Below are positions 10,466-23,781 of a stretch of DNA of 64,000 bases, in pieces. The position numbers and the translations under genes were made by a program. Under the pieces are notes generated by a model. That model had not been told where the DNA came from. It saw nothing but the letters and a program-made list of their open reading frames with translations, and searched no databases. Source of the stretch: Aphrophora alni (taxonomy: Eukaryota; Arthropoda; Insecta; Hemiptera; Aphrophoridae). The DNA is taken from contig OY740768.1 in the NCBI GenBank assembly GCA_963513935.1, positions 47,959,142 to 48,023,141 of the forward strand, in the 5' to 3' direction. Positions within the stretch are counted from its first letter, which is position 1, and each line of letters opens with the position of its first letter.

Positions 10466-13400
10466 TTGATAAATAAATCATTTTAATGTTGCCTCTAAAA
10501 AATTTACTCACTGATTTCCCGAAAAATATTTATAATCTGAATTAATGACAAAGCATGTGTAGATATGCAAAGTTTAAAGTAATACTCTAAAAATCTTAAA
10601 CTATAAGAATCAGACATTAAATAAAGTACACTACAGAGATTATTTAGAAAAAGCTTTAACAGAAAATCCCTTCTATACATACTATCGTGAACCGATCTAA
10701 TCCAGACTTTATCCTTACATTTAGTAATAATTGAGAGACGACTATGACGGGAGATAAATAAATAAATTATGTTGTGACAACTACGGATTGGGACTTAAAC
10801 TATAAACCAGGAGCTACGATTTTGAATGGTGTCAGTTACATCCCCTACTCGGCCTTTTCTGAAATAATACTACTGTACTCATCCCAAATACGTAATTCTA
10901 GTGACAGTTATTAGTTACAGACTTTGCTCGGCGATATCATTCTTAAACCATACTTACCTTAATATTTCTGATGTTAATTGAATGGTAAATATCACACTAA
11001 CTACAGTTTTATAATTTTTTTTTATTATTGAGTGTTATTAGCTCTAGTGTTAGCTATTGTTCCGTTCTCTCATTTGAAGCTAACAGTTCCTGAAATTCAT
11101 TCTTAATTGTATTAATCCTTGAATTCATACTATTCTGTAAGAATACTTATTTTGTGAATATTACAGTTATTCCCTAGTTATATTTTAATAATGTTAGATT
11201 ATTAATAGCAAACTTCATATAAATAATTAAAATTTAAAAATAATACAGAGCAAACAGTCGGAATTTTTATATGGAGGGATTAGTCTGTTAGAAAGTATTG
11301 CAGTTAATTAAGTAGGAAAAAAAGCTCAATTCACAAAATCAAAATTAAACCTGAACTCAATTTCTAGCAAATAGTACGTTTATTTCAATTAGAACGCCTT
11401 TTTACTGAAGATGGCGACATCTTAGTTGAAACTATTGTTAATAACTATAATGAATAATGTGAAATTTTGTTCAAGTTTAATTTTAATTTTATATTATATC
11501 ACAATTAAGGCCCAAAATTTATTTTAACATAAACATACTGCACTGCTTATATAATCTATGTGTCGTTATATTTTTTACTTTTTAACAATATTTTTCCAAT
11601 AATTATTATTGTGATTTTCTGAAGTTTATGAGAGTTTCCGTTTCGGTAAAATACATAATTACACGTATTTCATTCTGATTTTGACATGGGCTTTTTCTTT
11701 TTAACCATTTAGTTATAAATGTAACTTATCGATATTATTCGTGTAAGGATTATCTTCAGTTAAAATAATCATAAATAAATAGGTATGAAACATCCTTAGT
11801 TAACACTTAACTAGGAACATCCAAAAAAATATACACAATAAATTGTGTTTAACTTAACTAACAACTAATATTTTATTTGAAAATTAAAACCGACTGTACT
11901 GTCTGTTGCCACCGAATTTAACTGATATAATTATTAATATTAATTTACTCTTATCAAAATATAATTATTTTAGAGTTTATTTGAAAGTTGTAATAGGAAT
12001 TGGTTGGAATTGTAAAATAATAATAATAATTTAAATATTTGCATTTAGATATAAGACCTAACCTAACTAATTCTTGTTAATGATTTAATTTAGACTATTC
12101 TCAGATTATTAATTTGTTTATAAAATATTTTATTTGACAAGTTACTATTTAACATTGATTTTAAATGTATAATATTAATTAACAATAAAATTGCGAAGAT
12201 ATAATTTTTTTATAAGATATATTTATATAAAAGTACTGGTTATATAAAAAATACATTATAAGTGAAAGAAGTGTAGAAAATACATTCACATTTTTCTGAA
12301 AGAAGATCATAAACAACAACACCATTTATAAGTATTAGTAAACATCCAACTTACAACTGTTGTGTTAATGTAATAACGCCGTACTGTATGATAATCACGT
12401 TACATTTACACAACACTTTTCACACCAAGTGGAATTAGAATTTACCACCTCTAGAATGTATCACTAAATAATTTACAATGTCTCCAGGGAAGGAAATTAT
12501 TGTATTTATAGTATTTTTAATGGAAATGATTGTTATTTTATTATGATTTAATATATGTAATATTATAGCGTTTTAAACTTTTCCGCCATTTTGAAAGTTA
12601 GGTAGATTATATATTCAGTATATCTTTTAGAATTGATGCTGTACTTTTCTATTATTATTCTTTAAGGAGTAAATTTCAAAACTATTTGTAAATTCAATAG
12701 TTTTATAAACCTGATACATCGTTAACCGCTTTAATTTCATTTTCATTTAAACCCAAAAACTCTCACTTTTTATTTTAAAAAAAGAATAAGAAGAAAATAG
12801 CAGCTGTTGACAATAACATGCTGTTGAAATAGCAGCTGTTGTTAAATAACTTATCTTGTAACTCGTTTTAGTTACTATAAATGAAACACACACAAATTCT
12901 TTTGTTAAATTCTACAATTTATTGGTCAAGCCGACCATGATTTCGCCAGTTACAGCATTGGCGAGGCTTATTCAAAAACTAAATAACCTAAGAAAAATTG
13001 TTCACACTTTTGAGAACAATCCGGAAACCTGTAGCCGGGAAACCCAGTGAGTCATAAACTATTTATAAACATGCTTTGACAATGGTTGAAGTAGTGGGGG
13101 ATGAAGACAAGAAAAGTTTTTCTGATTTTGCTCAATTTAAGTTTTAGTAACCACATTATAATGTAATATAGAGCAAGCATAATTTAAATGTATTGTAACA
13201 GTTCAACAACAAAATTAAAAATTGTTCTGCAATATTATTATAATAGAGAATGTAGAGGCAAATTGTAGAGGAAACGGAGTTGGTGCTCTCTGTATCAGGT
13301 TTTTGGAATATACGAAAGAGAATAGAAAAATGGTGACTAATGTGATCCTTATAACTTAAAACAGCCATTAATTACCATCAAGAACTAATTAGCTATGTAA

Positions 13401-14586
13401 TAATTTTCTACAAAACTATGTAGGCCTATGTTTATTACACATCAACTATATATCTAAGATCTACACTTCCTAAATCAAGTTTACTCACTTATAAATTTAT
13501 GATATTTTATAACTAAAATATTGTTTCGTTATAAATTTATCGGTTAATTTCATTCATATGCATTACTACCATATCACGTAGCTTACAACATCATTATCAA
13601 TACCGTTTATTAAATTAGTAAATAATATATGATATGATCGGTAACACATTTGTAATATTAAGTAATCGGGTTAACATTATAATACCTTTAAAAAAATACA
13701 AATTAACTACAATATATACATTTAAATATTCAAATATAAGAGTAAATAAAAAGAGTATTTATGGACTTTAATGAAATATTTGTTTGTTGCGTATTATAAA
13801 TTAACCTTAATAAAAGACCTAGTATTTTAACAGTGTATTATTTACACAAATATCATGTTATTTTTATGTTAATGATATCGCCATATTTATAATTAAAATG
13901 TAATATATTTACTTCTAACAATAAACATGTGTATTGTATTTATTTTAATGTGATAATATACCATATAATTCATTTTCTGTCACTATTAAAATCCTTGTAC
14001 ATGGACTGAGATAGATTTCATTTCAATATTTGACATCAAAAGTGGATTTACTTGTGTAACGAATTGAAAAACTTTCGTCTTCAACAAATTTCCAAAGTGA
14101 ATTACATTCTCCTTATTATTTGTTATTGTGTTTAAATTGATTTATTTCACATATCACTAGACTAGAACGGGAATAATAAATTGCATTGCATGTCTTTGCA
14201 TATAACTACCTCCCCTCTCCAATTATAGCTGTGTTTATGCTTCAGTGAATACTTGAAAATCAGCATTGTGTTAAATTTAAACTTGAACACAACCTTTTCA
14301 TTGTATTGAAAATCTTATAAGGCTTCTCGTTTGAAGTACAGCTTGGTAATTTTATTTCATTATTCCCTTCAATAAACTCAAGGTGCACCTGAGGTAAATT
14401 TAAGTGATTCAGTAGAACCTTTTCTCAGCCCATATAATTACTATACCCAAATAGATTATTTATTATACCTAAAATTACCAACAATAAATGTATGATAATA
14501 ATTCCATCAATTAAATATATTTTACAATTTTGAACATTTTAACCTCTTATCCTCGTTTATTATAGTATATTCCTTTTTACACTCAT

Positions 14587-14589
<3 letters not shown>
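10465..14589. other. AT-rich DNA, no gene seen
   Basis: No supportable gene. Around 12800-12850 the motif AGCAGCTGTTG-like sequence occurs twice about 37 bp apart. The segment at 12900-13100 is slightly richer in GC but has no open frame of note. Confidence 0.5.

Positions 14590-14662
<73 letters not shown>
14590..14662. repeat. (TA)n microsatellite
   Basis: Uninterrupted TA array, about 36 units. Confidence 0.95.
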
Positions 14663-14665
<3 letters not shown>

Positions 14666-15021
14666 GAAACTATCTTCACTAAAAGAAAACTTCATATATG
14701 TCATTTTACTTGTGTTTAACAATAACAAAATCAATGTATAGGTATATACAAAAAACAATTTCAATTTATTTGATGAAAACGGTTTATTTCGGATAAAGGT
14801 GCTAAATTTCCAAGTTCTATATTAAAGTTTAGCTCGATGTATATAATGCACCTCTTTAAAAAAATTTCAAGCACTAATATTAAAAATAAATTACAAAATT
14901 TCGGTTCAGTGTTTATTACACTCTGCTAAACGTTAGGCATATTGTGGTTTTTAGAGAGTTATTGATTGTTAAATTATATGAAAGTGAATGCTTACTTTAA
15001 GGATTTAATTTGTCTTTAGAT

Positions 15022-15380
15022 AAAGTTTCACTTAATTCAAATAGTAATTTCCCAAAATATTTTACTTGTGTAGTTAAGTTAGATGCGACAATAATTTGAT
15101 ACCTAATATTTTGTTTACAATATAAATAGCTATAAAAATGTTAAAATTAAAATAACTTTAAATTAAAATATTTAAATATTTGTGTGCCGAAGAAGTTTTA
15201 AGGTACCTAATCATATAGTTTCTCTTAATTCAAAAAATAATTTAACATAATTAATTGTTTACTTGTGTAGTTAAGTTAGATGCGACAATAAATTAATAAC
15301 TAATATTTTGGTTACAATATAAATAGCTATAAAAAAAGTTAAAATTAAAATGACGATAAATTAAAATGTTTAATAATTTT
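15022..15380. repeat. Two-copy tandem duplication, period about 197 bp
   Basis: The segment beginning AGTTTCACTTAATTC (about 15022) recurs as AGTTTCTCTTAATTC (about 15218). The block ACTTGTGTAGTTAAGTTAGA appears at 15064 and 15261. The two copies differ by scattered substitutions and small indels, so the duplication is not recent. Confidence 0.85.
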
Positions 15381-17239
15381 TGCAATATTTTAAAGTAATT
15401 TATATATTAATTAATAGGTTTGATTTATCCTATTCCAATGTGTGGGTAGAAACCACCTATTTCGGGTATCATAACTAGTTATATCAACTGCGCTAAACAT
15501 TTTAAAATTCCATGATTAAGTCTCCATTTATTCGTTATGTCAAAAATTATTTAAAAAAAAAAAGAAGAAATTAAAGTTATTTAAATCTTTTATAAATAAA
15601 TTTCCCGTTATCAAGCCATTAACATTAACTGAATACAATATATTATTTTACGGTTCCATAAAATGTCCGAACCAAAACAAAAAACATACATGCCTCTTAA
15701 AAATGTGGTAAGTAGTATCATTGCTTAGTAAAATATTCAAATAGAGTAACGAAAACTATCATTATAAACTTAAAGTGAACAATATTTTAGAATAGTACAA
15801 TTTTTAAATTGATTTTAGGTTTAAGAAAAAAGGAAAGAAATTAAGCTTTTATAAAGAAGAGAAATATTAATAATTAAATTTGTAATGAAATAGAATCAAT
15901 AATTTATTGTGTGAATACAAACAACTAAATTTTCCATCATAAAGAAATACTGATAGACGTTTTTAAACTCAACCAGTAAAATAACTATGAATGGAAAATG
16001 ATTTTTTTAATTGTCTAAAATCATAAACACCTCTACTGTAATATTCTTTTTAATTTTATATTTTTAAAACTATGCTTATTTCACCATAAATTGCGTTTAG
16101 TCGCAAAACTGTACTAATGTTTTTTGTTTGAGTTTTACATAATCCAGATTCACTTATATCAAGTATACTACATTCGCTAGTGTATATTATTACTGACTTT
16201 TAATCTAATACGCAAACATTTTGGACAAAGTATGTAAAAATGTGTACATTTAATGCAAATGTAATATGTATTTGCTAAAGTTTGTAAATGAAACTATATT
16301 TAACATCAGAAACTACTGTCCAATAACCAATAAATGTTTGATTAACAATGTTTGAGATAAACATCGCTCTCAACTTAACATCAAAGAGAGCGGTTTAGAA
16401 CAAAATTAATTAAATCACTGGAATCTATGATAATCGAGAGCTACTGTTTCAACGGGCATGGCTATAACAGTAAATGCACCTATGAAATTTGATTGTGTTA
16501 TTAAATGATGATTCCATTTTATACTATATATTATACCAACCACTGATGAAATAGTTCTGGGGTATAGGTGGGTATCATTTGTATAATAACTCGCAAACTA
16601 CATAACCTATAAAGGGCAATTTTTTTAATACGAACCATTGTCTCCAAGGAATATCAAAAAACAATCCTCTCCATTTTTCTCCCAAAACCCATTGAAGTTT
16701 TCATTTCTAACTCCATTTAGAAACGACGTGTTAGTTTTATGGTTACTCAAATGTAATGCTATTAATGTATTGTATTTTTTGTGAGATGATTATCATCTTA
16801 CTAATCTTAAAGCAAAATTTGATACCTTTAAAAATTTTATTTGATTTTGTTTAGTTCTTAAAAGTTATAATTCGTTATAAGGTTTCTAAGTTTGATTTAA
16901 TTATTCGGGACATGACTTTACTATTTTTTAACAAGCCAAGAAGGCAATAACATTACAACAATTGTATTATATTATTATCATTATATAAAAAATATAAAGT
17001 ACGACTATTGCATGATGAAGATTAGCCTAATTATTAAGAACAGTTGATTCATCTGAGCTTTTTAACCATCCTATCATTCACGACTATCCAAATATAAATC
17101 TGCACCTATGGAGACGAATTTAACAGTTATTTATTCCAAAACATGTTGCGACAGTTTTGACGGCACAGAAACATCTCCAGGTTTTACACGTTAATTAATT
17201 ACAAATATTTACATGAACAACCGCAGGTAAAACACACTT

Positions 17240-17244
<5 letters not shown>
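15381..17244. other. AT-rich DNA, no gene seen
   Basis: No coding or RNA feature recognised. Confidence 0.5.

Positions 17245-17314
<70 letters not shown>
17245..17314. repeat. (TA)n microsatellite
   Basis: Uninterrupted TA array, about 35 units. Confidence 0.95.
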
Positions 17315-17318
<4 letters not shown>

Positions 17319-19184
17319 TACACAAAATATACTCAACAATTCTGAGATGAGTTTTTTGAATCTCTATGAGCTTTGTTTCATATTTTAGAATACAATGTTA
17401 TTAGGTCATTATAAATACGTAGCACCATATCTTATGAAATAAAATTTACTTATGAAAGACATAAATATGCAATTATATTATTCAATATCCAGCAAATGAT
17501 TTCAAATAGTGCTGAGAACTAAAAACCATAAAGATTTCTTAATTTATACGGTAATATACACTATTAGTAACACAAATAACAAAAATATGAATAAATAATT
17601 ATTGGATAATTGTTCCCAAGTATTAAAATCTAAACAAGTAATTCTTATTACCCCAGATTCCCAGTGTTTCATATCATATTTCTACAATTTTATTACATGT
17701 TTAATAAGTGATGTCTTAAAGTTAAAACTTTTTTACTAATAATTTTTAATAATTTTATAAACTGTAAATTATAGGTTACAGTTTACTTATAGCTCAAATT
17801 TACACGTTGGTAAGAAAATAGCATAGAAAATAAAAATAAAAAAGGATACTAATTGATATACGAATAATAATAAGTACGAAAAGATTACAAGGAAAAAAAA
17901 TAGAATAGGCACTGCTACAACAGCGATTTACACGAAATATAAACAATGGATTTAGGTCACATGATATTATTTAAGAAATGCTAAGTTAAAAGAATATTTT
18001 ATTTTTTTTAGTTACAAAAATCCCCTGTAATTACTATATAATAATTACATCATACATTTTATGTATACCACAAAATTATAATCGTTAGACAGAGTCAACG
18101 TAATATGTATTCAACAAGATAATAACTTATAATTTATTTGAAATTCAAGCGGTTATAGTTTAAAATGCTCACTTCATTTTATTCTGCTTACCCCTAATAG
18201 GTATTAGTCACTATACAATGTATAGTCAGTGAATATCTGATGTAAAACACTCAGTTTCAGAACCACTTGGTGCTTTATTCACTTAGATAATAGTCTAATT
18301 AATTAGTAGCGAAAAAACTATCTGTCGATGCAAATAGGCATATTAAAATTCAGGATAAATTTGTAACGTTTTTATATTAACATAATTGATAGTTAAGTTG
18401 GATTGGTGAATTAGTTTACGCTTAGATTGGCGTAACCAATTAAGATGTTTGCACTTTCTATGCCGGATTTTTTCAACTGAAACACCTGAAAACTCTACGT
18501 TTATGGTCGTATTTAATACCTTAAACCAAACAACAATATCACCACAGATAGTTTTTATATTTTAAATTCTTTATCGTAAACTACTTTTAATTTTGATTAA
18601 CTGAATTTATCTATTATTTTAAATAATTATATATTGTAAAATAGTAGATATAGCATTAGATTAAAAATTGTGGCATATCTTTGTCTTAATGTAATGGTAG
18701 GTTTGACATCTTGACGCAAAGATGACGTGACAAGAGTAAAGATTGGACTTTTTTGTTGTAATTCTTTGCCTCAACTGTCTCGCTGTTATGTGTAATGTTT
18801 TGTAAGTTACGTTATTTTAGCGACATTCCGTGATCTAGCGTACATTTTTGCTTTGCGAAAATAGAACTAAAATTTCAAGTTGTAATCTTAAAACAAACAA
18901 GTTGTAGGGCCTACCCATCAAAACAAAATTCTCAATTCAATGAAGTGGTAACAGGTTACGTAATTAGTGTATTGTATATATCTTAGATGTCAACCAAGTC
19001 ATTGATTTTCACATTTGATGTGTAGACTGTTAGGATTGGCTCTCTAAAGTATGCCTGGGTTCTTATTTTCAATTAATTATCATCAAATCAGTGGTTCAGT
19101 ATACTAATTAATTTTTATTAACAATGACTATCTCCTATCTTATTATAATAATACAATATCTTTATTACTACTATTAATCCAGAA
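17315..19184. other. AT-rich DNA, no gene seen
   Basis: Flanking DNA left of the tandem LTR element; no gene recognised. Confidence 0.5.
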
Positions 19185-19642
19185 TGACTCTAATTATTGT
19201 GACTCACAGATCTGACTCTACGTTATATTTTATTATTACTTGTGTCTGAAATAATTGCAAGGTTTAGACACGAAGTTTGCTTACCCTGCTTGCCATTCAT
19301 GGATGCTTATCTGAAGTCTCAAAACTCCTAGGTAGCTCGTATACGCCAAGTCCGTCTGGCTATCTTCCAGAATTATGCTCCCAGGATTCTCTTACTCGCC
19401 AAGTCCGTCTGGCTATCTTCAAAAATTCCTGCAGCACCTCCCTCGATTAATCTTGGCCTACTGACCAAGTTTTCTCCCACCCAAGGGTTTATATGCGTTT
19501 GTAGCATCAATGACGTCTGCCTTACTTGCAAGGTAAGCAATTTCATCATTTTTTCAGGTCTGTCACAATAGTTGTTGTCATACTGTGTTCCTAAAAAGAA
19601 CTTAGACTATATTCCTAACTAAAATTATCCTAATTCCTAACA
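19185..19642 (-). repeat. LTR A (458 bp)
   Basis: Leftmost full LTR, the 3' LTR in minus-strand orientation. It contains an internal duplication of CGCCAAGTCCGTCTGGCTAT at 19344 and 19397 (period 53 bp). It is nearly identical to LTR B; substitutions I noticed include GGCCTACTG versus GGCCCACTG and CCTTACTTG versus CCTTGCTTG. Confidence 0.9.
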
Positions 19643-22600
19643 TCACCGGCGCCCTCTAAACATCGTCTCTATGTTTAAAAAAAAAAACAAACATGTCACT
19701 TTAGCCGTTCAAAATAGAAACAAAAAAATATACAAAAATACATCACCACTATACCTAAATATTGCATCACAACTGACATACATATATTTCATACAAATAA
19801 TCTCAAAAATTAAATAAATATTTAAAATTAGTAACAATTTTCATAATTCTAAAACAATTTATGTCACATTTTTAATGTTTATACTTTCAAAACATACTAT
19901 TTATATAACACACTGGTGTTCTGAAATTTAAATTTAGTTTAACATGATATGTTAAAACACATACCATAATATACATAGTAATTCATAACAATGAACAATA
20001 CAATTATTATTACAAATTCAATGATGTCAATTATTTGCTGCCACCTTGCCAGTTTATCCTTCCCATCAGCTCCATCTTCATGACGTGAATCAGCAGTTGA
20101 ATGTGGTTCTGAGAATAGACTCGTAGTTGCCAACATGTCACTTTGCCTTGAAACTATCAAGCAGTAACAAAAAAATTAATTATCAATTTTTCAAAAGTCC
20201 TACACACGGGTTGCTGCCATTGAGCAAACGTCATGTTTAAATTTCCTTGTAATTTAAAAAAAAAATATTATTACCCTCTGTGTCTAAAAATCATTGCACT
20301 ATTCAACCCCCCTGGTTAGAGTCATTCTGTATTGTACATTAATCACAAACTTATATTATCATTTATTTCAAAATCTCAATACTTAAGTTATTATTATTCA
20401 TGAACCTTCCTTTTTCATTAAAAAATTCTCAACTTGTTTGGTTTGCTGGGATAATATGCTCTCAAAACACTATTTATTACAAAAACAAACTTCATTTTTA
20501 ATTACATACATTTCAAATTATATCATTACCTTTTAAAATAAAAAAAAATCACCTATTGTCTTCAAAAACTCCTTTTACATTAATATTACATCATAGTATC
20601 TCATCTCAAAACTCATCTTATTATAGGCTTCTCATGACTTAATAACCAGGTTGCATCAACTCCTAATAAAAAAACTTCATTGTTATTATTTATATGCAGA
20701 ACTTTTTGGTTACTGTCATATTTCGTCGCAATAAAAAACTCATATATCCTCGTAGAAACTCATTTAAAACCTTATGTGTATAGTGCCCCTTTGGCTCGCT
20801 ATCACATTTCGTCGTAAATCTCGTAGAACCTCAATAATAAAACCTCTTTAACCTCAATAAAACGTCGCAAATTCATATATCATCGAAGAAACCTCGTAAA
20901 CTTAAAAAACTACCTTTCAATGTAACCAAATTACTTTCTCCAAAGAAAACCTCTTTATATACTTCATTTTTCTATTTGACACTACCCTATCATATTCCTG
21001 TAAACTCCATATCTCCTTTATCAACCTAAAATATCTCTTCATATTACTTTATTTGCATTTAAAAAAATATAAAATCTTACTATCTCAAAAAACCTTGATT
21101 CTAAATTATCATTATTTCCAGCAAACCAATTATGTCCATTAAGCACAAGTAACTCTCTTGATAATTCATTTATATAAAACATTTTATCTTTAAACCTCCA
21201 CTTATATATATCATCTATTTCATTTTTTTAATCATTTAAGTTCAAATTTACTCAAATTACCTTAAAATTACATTATTTATTATTCATATCAATATTTCAA
21301 ATCAGATACTTCAATATTTTAAACTTTATTGTTCCATTTTATTATTATTTAATTATTCCAAGTAAAAACTTTAACATTATTTAAACCTTAGTAATTTATC
21401 AATCTAACCTCAAATTTGCCTTCTAAACTTCTTATTTTAGTAAATCCTAACATGTTTATTATTTATTATTCCCTATTTATCTAAATCTTAATGTTTACTA
21501 ACTTTCTTTTAATTATATTCACATACAATCAAAATATTTATAATTTTAACCTAAACTATGCATTCTTTAGAAAAATTTATTTATTTTATTTTATTTATTT
21601 TTTATTGGTGTTTCTACACAAACAAAGAAAAATTCAACACCTGACACCCATAAATATCCGTTTCAGCTACTTAGTTCACCGAAAACAAGATAAAAATTTA
21701 ATGTCAAGTTTGTTGTGAATTTTATTTCCGAGAAGACTTTTGACGCAATAAGTAAGAAGCAATGTAAATAATCAACAATGACTTGTCAGCAGTCTATGAT
21801 CTAACCGCCGCGACATTGTGAAATGTAAACTGCCGACGCGTTGTTTATGTAACTGTTTATGTAACTGTCGATCATAAGTGGAACAAATTCTTTATAGCTA
21901 TGCGATTTCTTAAAATGGTTTACATTTTTGCGATAAATTGCACACTTTGGTTTAGCATGTCTAAATTTTCGTCGTAAACCATTATTTGCCATAGAAATCG
22001 CATAACATCTTTAATTTGTTGTAAAATAATCAGCATTCACACTACACACCTTGCCAAAGGTATGCTGAAATAAACAATCAAACTCCAAGGAATTTCCCTA
22101 CTCAGCATGTTATATAATCTTCACATTACACTTCATTCACAATAAACCTGACCTAAGTATTTCTTGCAGTTCATTGCCTATGAAACATACAAGACTAATT
22201 TAAACTATTTACTATAGACGCTGACAATATCAAATGTTTCAAAATGCATAACAACCATATATATACATTCAAAATTTATTAATTCAAACTGTATAATAAA
22301 TAAATAATTCTTAAATCAACAGATTAAATACATTTACACAAAAGGGATTAATTATCTTCAGAAATATCAAAAATTTGACAACCTAAAAGCGTAGAACAAA
22401 TTGAATATAAATGTTACTTCAAAACTTAATAATATTTCTCTCAATGTTTATAATAACTATTTACAAATCAACTTTTCAACAAATTAAACAATTAATATAA
22501 CATAGTAATCCGTCATAAATTTTAAAATAACGAAACAAAACACTAAATACAGATAAATTAATTGTCTATAACAAATTTTTCCATTTTAACGTTTATCAAA

Positions 22601-22771
22601 TAAATCAACTTCAAGTCTACATTCAATTAATAAAATCAACAAATAATTAAATAAAGTAATAAAGTGTTTAGTAAATACTAAACCCATGACCGATAAGAAT
22701 TCAACAAAACTCAACATTTTATAAAATGGTTATAAAACTTTTTAGTAAAAACTAAAAGCACGGCCTTTAGT
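19643..22771 (-). mobile_element. Internal region of the LTR element, non-coding in appearance
   Basis: Bounded by LTRs B and A. The sequence just upstream of LTR A on the minus strand reads AGAGGGCGCCGGTGA, the expected place for a polypurine tract. Much of 20160-21700 is strikingly poor in G on the plus strand. The sequence after LTR B on the minus strand (ACTAAAGGCCGTGC) does not match a primer site I recognise. No pol or gag domains are seen, so this resembles a large non-autonomous derivative. Confidence 0.65.
19939..20160 (-). CDS. Unrecognised 73-codon ORF with one membrane segment, inside the LTR element
   Basis: The minus-strand frame starts MIVSRQSD, has a charged middle (SRHEDGADGKDKLARWQQ) and then one strongly hydrophobic segment (IIEFVIIIVLFIVMNYYVYY), ending soon after. 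It lies just upstream of the 3' end of the element. A single C-terminal membrane anchor next to a 3' LTR is where an envelope-like tail would sit, but nothing else supports that, and AT-rich DNA produces such segments by chance. The 3' part of this ORF overlaps sequence repeated near LTR B. Function unknown; it may not be a gene. Confidence 0.2.
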   Translation of the reverse strand: MIVSRQSDMLATTSLFSEPHSTADSRHEDGADGKDKLARWQQIIDIIEFVIIIVLFIVMNYYVYYGMCFNISC

Positions 22772-23229
22772 TGACTCTAATTATTGTGACTCACAGATCT
22801 GACTCTACGTTATATTTTATTATTACTTGTGTCTGAAATAATTGCAAGGTTTAGACACGAAGTTTGCTTACCCTGCTTGCCATTCATGGATGCTTATCTG
22901 AAGTCTCAAAACTCCTAGGTAGCTCGTATACGCCAAGTCCGTCTGGCTATCTTCCAGAATTATGCTCCCAGGATTCTCTTACTCGCCAAGTCCGTCTGGC
23001 TATCTTCAAAAATTCCTGCAGCACCTCCCTCGATTAATCTTGGCCCACTGACCAAGTTTTCTCCCACCCAAGGGTTTATATGCGTTTGTAGCATCAATGA
23101 CGTCTGCCTTGCTTGCAAGGTAAGCAATTTCATCATTTTTTCAGGTCTGTCACAATAGTTGTTGTCATACTGTGTTCCTAAAAAGAACTTAGACTATATT
23201 CCTAACTAAAATTATCCTAATTCCTAACA
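22772..23229 (-). repeat. LTR B (458 bp), shared by two units
   Basis: Middle LTR. The 340 bp to its right (23230-23568) is the same sequence that lies to the right of LTR A (19643-19982), while to its left lies the 3.1-kb internal region. Confidence 0.9.
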
Positions 23230-23569
23230 TCACCGGCGCCCTCTAAACATCGTCTCGATGTTTAAAAAAAAAACAAACATGTCACTTTAGCCGTTCAAAA
23301 TAGAAACAAAAAAATATACAAAAATACATCACCACTATACCTAAATATTGCATCACAACTGACATACATATATTTCATACAAATAATCTCAAAAATTAAA
23401 TAAATTTTTACAATTAGTAACAATTTTCATAATTCTAAAACAACTTATGTCACATTTTTAATGTTTATACTTTCAAAACATACTATTTATATAACACACT
23501 GGTGTTCTGAAATTTAAATTTAGTTTAACATGATATGTTAAAACACATACCATAATATACATAGTAATA

Positions 23570-23781
23570 CAGCACCTCCCTCGATTAATCTTGGCCCACT
23601 GACCAAGTTTTATCCCACCCAATGGTTTATAGGGCGTTTGTAGCATCAATGACGTCTGCCTTGCTTGCAAGGTAAGCAATTTCATCATTTTTTCAGGTCT
23701 GTCACAATAGTTGTTGTCATACTGTGTTCCTAAAAAGAACTTAGACTATATTCCTAACTAAAATTATCCTAATTCCTAACA
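23570..23781 (-). repeat. LTR C fragment (212 bp)
   Basis: Matches the first 212 bp of the LTR (minus-strand orientation) and ends abruptly at CAGCACC, where it is fused to the internal 3' end. It is more diverged from B than A is (for example TATAGGGCG versus TATATGCG). Confidence 0.85.

Larger units (their letters stand above)
19185..23781 (-). mobile_element. Tandem non-autonomous LTR retrotransposon sharing a middle LTR
   Basis: On the minus strand the order is: 5' LTR fragment C (23781-23570), a 340-bp internal 3' end (23568-23230), LTR B (23229-22772), a 3.1-kb internal region (22771-19643) and LTR A (19642-19185). The complete LTRs are 458 bp, start TGTTAGGAATTAGG and end AATTAGAGTCA on the minus strand, so they have canonical TG...CA ends. 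The 340 bp upstream of LTR A is repeated upstream of LTR B, so B acts as the 3' LTR of one unit and the 5' LTR of the next. No reverse transcriptase, integrase or gag is recognisable. I see few differences between A and B, so the element is young. The superfamily is not assigned. Confidence 0.85.

Noticed and set aside
14522..14764. 80-codon minus-strand frame with Ile-Tyr repeats.
   Set aside because: Translation of a TA microsatellite.
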